5,535 bases of DNA from Alphaproteobacteria bacterium. GTDB taxonomy: Bacteria; Pseudomonadota; Alphaproteobacteria; Rhizobiales; Xanthobacteraceae. Location of the stretch: the NCBI GenBank assembly GCA_005884855.1, contig VAZS01000080.1, positions 1-5,535 of the forward strand, read 5' to 3'. A model generated the notes under the pieces. That model did no database searches, had not been told where the DNA came from, and saw nothing but the letters and a program-made list of their open reading frames with translations. The position numbers and the translations under genes are program-made. How positions within the stretch are numbered: position 1 is the stretch's first letter; each line of letters opens with the position of its first letter. Positions 1 through 4,721 of this stretch are shown in pieces.

Positions 1-2
1 GC

Positions 3-1316
3 TTGGATCGTACGCAGACGCCGAAAACCCGCCCGATGCCGCAGAAGCGCACCGCGATGGTTGCCTCGCTCGATATCGGAACAAGCAAGGTCGCCTGCAT
101 GATCGCGCGGCTAACGCCGTGCCCGGCCAACGAGGCGCTGCGCGGTCGAACCCACCTCGTGGAATTGATCGGGTACAGCCAGATACAGTCGCATGGCATG
201 AAGGCCGGCGCAGTAGCCGATCTCGCCGAATGCGAGCAGGTCGTGCGGCAGGCGGTGGCGCTGGCCGAGCGGATGGCCAAGGTCCGGGTCGACTCCGTCC
301 TGCTCTCGGTATCGGGCGGGCGGCTGCAAGGTCAGCTGGTCGAAGCGGCAGCCGACGTCAAAGGCGGCGCGGTCACAGCAGCAGACGTCTCCCGCGTCAC
401 CTCCGCCGGGATGCGCCACGCCACGGGCGGGGGCCGAACCGTGCTGCATGCGCTGCCGGTAGGCTACACGGTCGATGGGGTCAAGGGCATTCGCGATGCG
501 CGCGGCATGGTTGCGCGGCAATTCGGCATCGACATGAACGTTGTTACCTCGGATGCGACGGTCGCCAAGAACCTGATGCTGGTGGTTGAGCGCTGTCACC
601 TGAACGTCGAAGCCATGGCGGCGAGTCCTTATGTCGCAGGTCTGTCGGTCTTGACCGACGATGAGGCCGATTTGGGCGCCGCGGTCGTCGAAATGGGGGC
701 GGGCACAACCACCATTGCGACCTACTCCGGCGGGCGTTTCGTGCATGCCAGCGGGTTCGCGGTCGGCGGGCAGCACATCACGATGGATCTTGCACGCGGC
801 CTCAGCGTCTGCATTGCGGATGCCGAGCGAATCAAAACGTTATATGGCAACGTGCTGACCGGCGGGTCAGACGCGCGCGAGCTGATGTCGGTACCGACCG
901 CCGGCGACAGTGAGCGGGATGTTCCTCAGATCGTGTCCCGCGCCACGATCGCGAACATCGTTCGGCACCGCGCCGAGGAGATTTTTGAAATGGTCAGGGA
1001 CCGCCTCGCGGATTCCCCATTTGCCGCCGAGCCAAAGGCGCGAATAGTCTTGAGCGGCGGCGCTTCCCAACTCACCGGCGTTGCCGAACTTGCAACGCGG
1101 ATTCTAGGCCGGCCGGTGCGGGTCGGTCGGCCGCTCGGCTTCGTCCGGCTACCCAGCGAGGCAAAGAGCGCGTCGTTTGCGGTGCCCTCGGGCCTGCTGG
1201 TCTATCCGCAATACGCTCATCTTGAACACGTCGAACCGCGGTTTACGCGGCAGCTCAGGACAGGGACTGACGGCTATTTCGGAAAGGTCGGACGATGGCT
1301 TCGCGAGGGCTTCTGA
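3..1316 (+). CDS. ftsA: Cell division protein FtsA, actin-like membrane tether for FtsZ (5' end probably cut by the window)
   Basis: FtsA is an actin-fold ATPase on the cytoplasmic face of the inner membrane. It anchors FtsZ filaments and recruits later divisome proteins. The reading frame gives 437 residues from a TTG at base 3. Numbering from there, the phosphate-1 loop LDIGTSK is at 23-29, the FtsA-specific 1C subdomain lies roughly at 95-175, phosphate-2 VVEMGAGTTTIA is at 228-239, and the adenosine motif VLSGGASQLTG is at 349-359. The last residues (GYFGKVGRWLREGF, 424-437) form the amphipathic membrane-targeting helix, so the C-terminus is intact. The TTG is probably not the true start: bases 1-2 (GC) fit the end of a preceding Gly codon, and relatives as I recall them have a few residues before LDRTQ. 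The frame is open to the left edge. The stop TGA (1314-1316) is followed at once by a second in-frame TGA and then FtsZ-coding sequence, with no spacer. Identity is very secure; the exact start is not. Confidence 0.97.
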   Translation: MDRTQTPKTRPMPQKRTAMVASLDIGTSKVACMIARLTPCPANEALRGRTHLVELIGYSQIQSHGMKAGAVADLAECEQVVRQAVALAERMAKVRVDSVLLSVSGGRLQGQLVEAAADVKGGAVTAADVSRVTSAGMRHATGGGRTVLHALPVGYTVDGVKGIRDARGMVARQFGIDMNVVTSDATVAKNLMLVVERCHLNVEAMAASPYVAGLSVLTDDEADLGAAVVEMGAGTTTIATYSGGRFVHASGFAVGGQHITMDLARGLSVCIADAERIKTLYGNVLTGGSDARELMSVPTAGDSERDVPQIVSRATIANIVRHRAEEIFEMVRDRLADSPFAAEPKARIVLSGGASQLTGVAELATRILGRPVRVGRPLGFVRLPSEAKSASFAVPSGLLVYPQYAHLEHVEPRFTRQLRTGTDGYFGKVGRWLREGF

Positions 1317-1318
1317 TG
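1305..1318 (+). promoter_or_regulatory. Shine-Dalgarno-like GAGGG with ATG overlapping the ftsA stop, out of frame with ftsZ
   Basis: GAGGG at 1305-1309 lies six bases before an ATG at 1316-1318 that overlaps the ftsA stop as TGATG, the usual layout for translational coupling. However, this ATG reads M-N-H-H-R-L-R and meets a stop at about 1546. The FtsZ frame is one base away: skipping one base (for example C1322) would give [10 protein letters not shown]. The GAGGG also encodes conserved FtsA residues (REG), so it may be a ribosome site only by chance. It is listed because it bears on where ftsZ translation could start. Confidence 0.3.
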
Positions 1319-1370
1319 AATCATCACCGTCTTCGGCGTCGGCGGGGCCGGCGGCAATGCGGTCAACAAC
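1317..1370 (+). other. Orphan 5' coding segment of ftsZ without a standard start codon
   Basis: In the ftsZ frame these bases read stop (TGA 1317-1319), then [17 protein letters not shown] up to the Met at 1371. ITVF is the first beta strand and GVGGAGGN the T1 nucleotide-binding loop of FtsZ. Both match alphaproteobacterial FtsZ as recalled (for example Caulobacter [17 protein letters not shown]). No ATG, GTG or TTG occurs in this frame between the TGA and 1371, and the normal tail of about 16 residues ending in LKPR is missing. Possible explanations are a deletion fusing the ftsA end to codon ~17 of ftsZ, an assembly collapse, or initiation on ATC at 1320 or 1323. The strong conservation of the remaining codons suggests recent loss or an artefact. 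Confidence 0.85.
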
Positions 1371-3062
1371 ATGATCACTGCGGGATTGCAGGGTGTCGAT
1401 TTCGTCGTCGCCAATACCGACGCGCAGGCACTCACCATTTCGAAGGCGCCGCGCATCATCCAGATGGGCACTCAGGTGACCCAAGGCCTCGGCGCCGGTT
1501 CGCAGCCGGATGTCGGCGCAGCCGCGGCCCAGGAAGTGCTCGATGAAATTCGCGACCACCTTTCGGGCGCCAACATGGTGTTCGTCACCGCCGGCATGGG
1601 TGGCGGCACCGGCACGGGCGCGGCACCTGTCATCGCCAAGACCGCGCGTGACATGGGCATTCTCACCGTCGGTGTGGTCACCAAGCCCTTCCACTTCGAA
1701 GGGCAGCGCCGGATGCGCACCGCCGAGTCCGGCATCGCCGAACTCCACAAGGTCGTCGACACGCTTCTGATCATTCCGAACCAGAACCTGTTCCGGGTCG
1801 CCAACGAAAAGACGACCTTCGCCGACGCTTTCGCAATGGCCGACCAGGTGCTGTATTCCGGCGTGGCTTGCATCACGGATTTGATGGTCAAGGAAGGTCT
1901 GATCAATCTCGACTTCGCCGACGTTCGCGCTGTGATGCGCGAAATGGGCAAGGCGATGATGGGCACTGGCGAAGCCTCTGGCGAAAAGCGCGCATTGACG
2001 GCGGCCGAGGCAGCGATTGCCAATCCGCTGATTGACGACTCCTCGATGAAGGGCGCACGGGGCCTGCTGATCTCCATCACCGGCGGAAAGGACCTCACGC
2101 TGTTCGAGGTCGACGAAGCCGCTACCCGGATTCGCGAGGAAGTCGATCAGGACGCCAATATCATCGTCGGCGCAACATTCGACGAGAGTCTCGACGGCAT
2201 CATTCGCGTCTCCGTCGTTGCGACCGGCATCGAACAGGCGCTGATCTCGCGCAACGCAGCCGCGCCGGCTGGGACAACGGCGAACACGGCTTCGGCAACT
2301 GCGCCGGAAAATCGCTTGGCCGACCTGACAGCAAAGCTGCGCGCCGATAATGCGCGACTTGCGGAGCGCGCGCAGAAGCTGGAGGCGCACCCGATTTCGC
2401 AAGCGGCGCATCCCGCCGCGCCGCAGCGAGCGTCGAACAGCGTCGAACGTGCGGCCTTGGCGGCCATCGCCGCGGCGGTTGCCCCTGAAGCCCCGCAAAA
2501 GGCCTCGCTGCAGCCCGCCTCCTATGGCGATGTGACGGTTCGCCCGATTGCGCAAAAACCTTCCCTGTTCCCGGATCATGAAGTCTCGCGGGCTGCGACG
2601 CACGAGCCCGCCACACCCGAAAACTTCATTCCCCAAGCGCCCGAACGTCCGCCGGCTCGCGCGCCGCGGATGCCGAAATTCGAAGACCTGCCGATGACCG
2701 CGCAGAACGAAATCAGGCACGCCCGCGGGGAAGTTGAGGAGCAGCACCCCCACAAGACCCGGATGTCGCTTCTGCAGCGGCTCGCCAATGTCGGCCTTGG
2801 CCGCCGCGATGAAGACACCGAGCCGCCGGTCGTGGCCCGTGCCTCCGGTCCGGCGATGGCACCCATGCCGCCGATACCGGAGCGGAAGCCGCAACGCTCG
2901 GTGGCTCAGCAGATTGCTGCCAATGAGCCGGTGTCAGAGTACGCCCGCCGGCCCGCCCCGCAGGGGTTGGACGCGCATGGCCGCCCAGCCACTGTTGCTG
3001 GGCCGCCACACGGCGACGATCATTTGGATATCCCCGCATTCCTGCGGCGGCAGGCCAACTGA
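1371..3062 (+). CDS. ftsZ: Cell division GTPase FtsZ, N-terminally abnormal
   Basis: FtsZ is the tubulin-like GTPase that polymerises into the cytokinetic ring. From the first in-frame ATG it is 563 residues. The tubulin signature GGGTGTG is at 77-83, and the T7 catalytic loop NLDFADVR at 179-186 carries the N, D, D residues (179, 181, 184) that complete the active site of the next subunit. The C-terminal GTPase subdomain ends near 297. A long Ala/Pro-rich linker spans about 300-550, with a charged helical stretch around 312-338. The C-terminal peptide [11 protein letters not shown] (553-563), which binds FtsA and other anchors, is intact. The oddity is the start: the T1 loop GVGGAGGN is encoded just upstream (1317-1370) in the same frame but before any standard start. 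No ribosome site precedes the ATG at 1371, and a protein begun there would lack beta-1 and the T1 loop and should bind GTP poorly. Either the junction is wrong, translation starts unusually, or this copy is defective and another ftsZ serves the cell. Confidence 0.9.
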   Translation: MITAGLQGVDFVVANTDAQALTISKAPRIIQMGTQVTQGLGAGSQPDVGAAAAQEVLDEIRDHLSGANMVFVTAGMGGGTGTGAAPVIAKTARDMGILTVGVVTKPFHFEGQRRMRTAESGIAELHKVVDTLLIIPNQNLFRVANEKTTFADAFAMADQVLYSGVACITDLMVKEGLINLDFADVRAVMREMGKAMMGTGEASGEKRALTAAEAAIANPLIDDSSMKGARGLLISITGGKDLTLFEVDEAATRIREEVDQDANIIVGATFDESLDGIIRVSVVATGIEQALISRNAAAPAGTTANTASATAPENRLADLTAKLRADNARLAERAQKLEAHPISQAAHPAAPQRASNSVERAALAAIAAAVAPEAPQKASLQPASYGDVTVRPIAQKPSLFPDHEVSRAATHEPATPENFIPQAPERPPARAPRMPKFEDLPMTAQNEIRHARGEVEEQHPHKTRMSLLQRLANVGLGRRDEDTEPPVVARASGPAMAPMPPIPERKPQRSVAQQIAANEPVSEYARRPAPQGLDAHGRPATVAGPPHGDDHLDIPAFLRRQAN

Positions 3063-3087
3063 AATTTGTTACAATTCTGGCGGAGAT

Positions 3088-3126
3088 AGAGGGCCCCGGC
3101 TGTCCGGCCGAGGCCCTCTTCTTTTT
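3088..3126 (+). terminator. Intrinsic terminator after ftsZ
   Basis: AGAGGGCC at 3088-3095 pairs perfectly with GGCCCTCT at 3112-3119, an 8-bp stem. A further CCGG/CCGG pairing is possible inside it (3096-3099 with 3104-3107, loop CTGT). The 3' arm runs directly into a T-rich tract (TTCTTTTT, 3119-3126). It begins 26 bases after the ftsZ stop and is a textbook rho-independent terminator closing the ftsA-ftsZ transcript. Confidence 0.88.
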
Positions 3127-3173
3127 GCCGGTAGTTGCTGCTGGCGTGCCCCCAAGCGACTGATTTTAAACTG

Positions 3174-3188
3174 TTAATAATCTATTAG
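3174..3188 (+). promoter_or_regulatory. Candidate CtrA binding site (TTAA-N7-TTAG)
   Basis: TTAA at 3174-3177 and TTAG at 3185-3188 are separated by exactly seven bases, matching the alphaproteobacterial cell-cycle regulator consensus TTAA-N7-TTAA at seven of eight positions. A further TTAA sits just upstream (3166-3169). It lies about 110 bases before the proposed lpxC promoter. CtrA control of division and envelope genes is known in related bacteria, but this AT-rich patch could produce the motif by chance. Confidence 0.35.
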
Positions 3189-3293
3189 CGGTGAGATGGG
3201 GACGCAGAAATGGTTCTCAAACATGTCGTAATTTGGTTAAGGCTTGGCGCGAATACGATTGAGATAGGGTAACAATTGGTAAAAAAGCGTGAG

Positions 3294-3321
3294 TTGGCGC
3301 GCTTTGAGGCAGTGGTATTCT
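3294..3321 (+). promoter_or_regulatory. Candidate sigma-70-type promoter for lpxC
   Basis: TTGGCG (3294-3299) and TATTCT (3316-3321) are separated by 16 bases and each match the housekeeping consensus at four of six positions. A transcript would start near 3328, leaving a leader of roughly 80 bases before the lpxC ATG. A GANTC methylation site (3350-3354) lies in that leader. The assignment is motif-based only. Confidence 0.35.
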
Positions 3322-3408
3322 CCGCCGAGACCTTGGGGAACTTAGAGGCGAATCGGCGTGCCAAACGTCGCTTTCGGTCTTTGGGTGGGTCGGTGGGGCG
3401 ATCTCGAG

Positions 3409-4365
3409 ATGAAATTTAGCCGGCAAGCAACGCTGCGCTCGCAAGCCACCGTTACGGGCGTCGGCGTTCATTCTGGCCTTCCCGTTAGTTTGATCCTCGG
3501 ACCGGCACCCATCGATGCCGGCTTCGTTTTTGTCCGCACTGGTCTGGACGGTTGCGACCGCGAGGTCCAGGCCTCGGCGCAATCCGTGATCGCCACTGAA
3601 TTCGCAACCGTTTTGGGCGACCGAGAGGGCCCGCTGGTCTCCACCGCGGAACACGTACTCGCCGCGCTGCGGGGCATGGGCATCGACAACGCCACGATCG
3701 AAATCGACGGTCCGGAAGTCCCGATCATGGACGGCAGCGCGGCTCCATTCGTTGCCGCGATCGATCAGGCCGGTATTCTCACCCAATCCGGCTCGCGCCG
3801 CTTCATCCAGGTTCTAAAGCCAGTGCAGGTCGCGATGGGCGACTCCTTCGGTGAATTGCGGCCCAACGCTTCCGGGTTCCGCACCGAAGTCGAAATCGAC
3901 TTTGCCAACCCCGTGATCGGCCGTCAGAGCTACACCCTCGAGCTCAGCCCCGAAAGGTTCCGCCGCGAAATCAGCCGGGCGCGGACTTTTGGCTGCATGA
4001 GCGATGTCGCGCGACTCTGGAGCGCGGGTTTTGCGCTCGGCGCCTCGTTTGAGAATTCGGTGGTGTTCGACGAAAGCCGCCTGCTCAATCCCGAAGGGCT
4101 GCGCTACAGCGACGAATGCGTCCGCCACAAGGTGCTCGACGTTATCGGCGATCTCGCTTTGGCCGGCCTGCCCTTGTTGGCCGCTTATCGCTCGGTACGC
4201 GGCGGCCACAAGCTGAACCACGCGGTGCTCACGGCGTTGATGGCCGATCGCAGCGCATGGAGAGTGATCGAAGCTGAAACTGCCCGTCGCTCGCGCGTCT
4301 ACGCCGAAGCCAGTAGTGGCATGGTCGGCATGGTCGCTCCGGCTTACAGCCCCGACGTGTCCTGA
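3409..4365 (+). CDS. lpxC: UDP-3-O-acyl-N-acetylglucosamine deacetylase LpxC
   Basis: LpxC is the cytosolic zinc amidase that removes the acetyl group from UDP-3-O-acyl-GlcNAc, the committed step of lipid A synthesis. The 318-residue protein has the usual length and two-domain fold. STAEH (78-82) supplies the general base Glu81 and zinc ligand His82. ARTFG (191-195) carries the conserved Thr193. RHKVLDVIGD (239-248) supplies His240 and Asp244 as the other zinc ligands, and GGHKLN (265-270) supplies His267, which aids catalysis. EVPIMDGSAAPF (103-114) is also typical. I chose the ATG at 3409 because MKFSRQATLRSQATVTGVGVHSG aligns with LpxC N-termini. An in-frame GTG at 3358 with AGAGG nine bases upstream would add 17 residues without family resemblance. 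The ribosome site for the ATG is modest (GGGG, 3395-3398). A terminator separates it from ftsZ, and its stop codon lies within the first partial unit of a tandem repeat. The C-terminus (APAYSPDVS) looks normal for the group as I recall it. Confidence 0.96.
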   Translation: MKFSRQATLRSQATVTGVGVHSGLPVSLILGPAPIDAGFVFVRTGLDGCDREVQASAQSVIATEFATVLGDREGPLVSTAEHVLAALRGMGIDNATIEIDGPEVPIMDGSAAPFVAAIDQAGILTQSGSRRFIQVLKPVQVAMGDSFGELRPNASGFRTEVEIDFANPVIGRQSYTLELSPERFRREISRARTFGCMSDVARLWSAGFALGASFENSVVFDESRLLNPEGLRYSDECVRHKVLDVIGDLALAGLPLLAAYRSVRGGHKLNHAVLTALMADRSAWRVIEAETARRSRVYAEASSGMVGMVAPAYSPDVS

Positions 4366-4469
4366 CTTTGTCCTGACTTTCGTCTTCGAAATGTCCTGAC
4401 TTTCGTCTTCGAAATGTCCTGACTTTCGTCTTCGAAATGTCCTGACTTTCGTCTTCGAAATGTCCTGAC
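4358..4469. repeat. Tandem array of a 23-bp repeat over the lpxC stop codon
   Basis: Four identical head-to-tail 23-bp units occupy 4371-4393, 4394-4416, 4417-4439 and 4440-4462; each begins TCCTGACTTT and ends CTTCGAAATG. A partial unit precedes them (TGTCCTGACTTTG, 4358-4370) and contains the lpxC TGA (4363-4365). A partial TCCTGAC (4463-4469) follows. Within each unit GACTTTCG can pair with CGAAATGTC across a TCTT loop with one bulged T, giving an 8-bp hairpin. There are no spacers, so this is not CRISPR. Perfect identity between units suggests recent amplification by slippage or unequal exchange. Origin from the lpxC tail itself, or from the repeated end of a mobile element, cannot be told apart here. 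Confidence 0.95.
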
Positions 4470-4540
4470 CTCGGCCGCGCTCGAATCGTGGCTCGTCCGT
4501 CTTCGCCAAAATTCCGAAAGTAACCAAGATCGATAGCGAT

Positions 4541-4552
4541 CGGTCCGGACCG
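4541..4552. promoter_or_regulatory. Perfect 12-bp palindrome CGGTCCGGACCG
   Basis: The sequence equals its own reverse complement over 12 bases and abuts the inverted repeat GATCG/CGATC at 4528-4541. It could be a dimeric regulator site upstream of bamD, or part of a weak hairpin. G+C-rich palindromes arise readily by chance in such a genome. Confidence 0.3.
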
Positions 4553-4628
4553 CCTTAATCCGGGCGAATTGCCTCCGTATCCGGTTGGTTAATGGACTTT
4601 TTTCGGCTACATAGCCTCGGTTGCATGG

Positions 4629-4640
4629 CGTGGCGCCACG
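4629..4640. promoter_or_regulatory. Perfect 12-bp palindrome CGTGGCGCCACG
   Basis: A second exact 12-base palindrome lies about 80 bases before the bamD start, downstream of the weak promoter-like pair at 4585-4612, so it would fall in the 5' leader if that promoter is real. An operator or a leader hairpin is possible; no known regulator motif is recognised. Confidence 0.3.
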
Positions 4641-4721
4641 GGCACGGCAATCACCGCGTCCATGACTGCGCTTGAGGGCGCACGCGGGGGCACCGCATCA
4701 CCACGTGTCAGGTCTTATTCT

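Larger units (their letters stand above)
3063..3408. other. ftsZ-lpxC intergenic region
   Basis: This 346-bp gap holds no convincing gene on either strand. It contains the ftsZ terminator at its left end, an AT-rich patch near 3160-3187 with a CtrA-like site, a direct repeat GGTAA-N5-GGTAA (3268-3272 and 3278-3282), two copies of TTGGCGCG exactly 50 bases apart (3244-3251 and 3294-3301), a promoter candidate at 3294-3321 and a GANTC site (GAATC, 3350-3354). The layout suggests that lpxC is transcribed from its own promoter rather than by read-through from ftsZ. Confidence 0.7.
4470..4721. other. Non-coding remainder of the lpxC-bamD gap
   Basis: No gene is evident in this stretch. It holds a GANTC site (GAATC, 4483-4487), a short inverted repeat GATCG-N4-CGATC (4528-4541), a perfect palindrome overlapping it at 4541-4552, a T6 run at 4598-4603, and a second palindrome at 4629-4640. 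TTGGTT (4585-4590) followed by CTACAT (4607-4612) at 16-base spacing is a weak promoter-like pair that could serve bamD. No convincing intrinsic terminator for lpxC is visible. Confidence 0.55.

Noticed and set aside
1295..1546. Small + strand open frame overlapping the ftsA end and ftsZ beginning
   Set aside because: It is Arg-rich, out-of-frame translation of FtsZ codons; only its internal ATG at 1316 matters, as a possible misplaced ftsZ start.
1149..2894. Long open frame of 581 codons on the minus strand across ftsZ
   Set aside because: It is the antisense shadow of a high-G+C gene with strong codon bias; its product is Arg/Gly/His-rich with no recognisable domain, while the + strand encodes unmistakable FtsZ.
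3217..3786. Minus-strand open frame across the ftsZ-lpxC gap and lpxC 5' end
   Set aside because: Most of it is antisense to LpxC, and the part within the gap shows no conserved protein features.
4358..4469. CRISPR array
   Set aside because: Units are contiguous and head-to-tail with no variable spacers, and no cas genes are present.
3814..4527. Minus-strand open frame spanning the lpxC 3' half and the tandem repeat
   Set aside because: The repeat stays open in all frames it uses (ISKTKVRT, RRRKSGHF), which extends the shadow; the rest is antisense to conserved LpxC codons.
4580..4605. Intrinsic terminator for lpxC at the T6 run
   Set aside because: There is a run of six T residues but no stable stem immediately before it.
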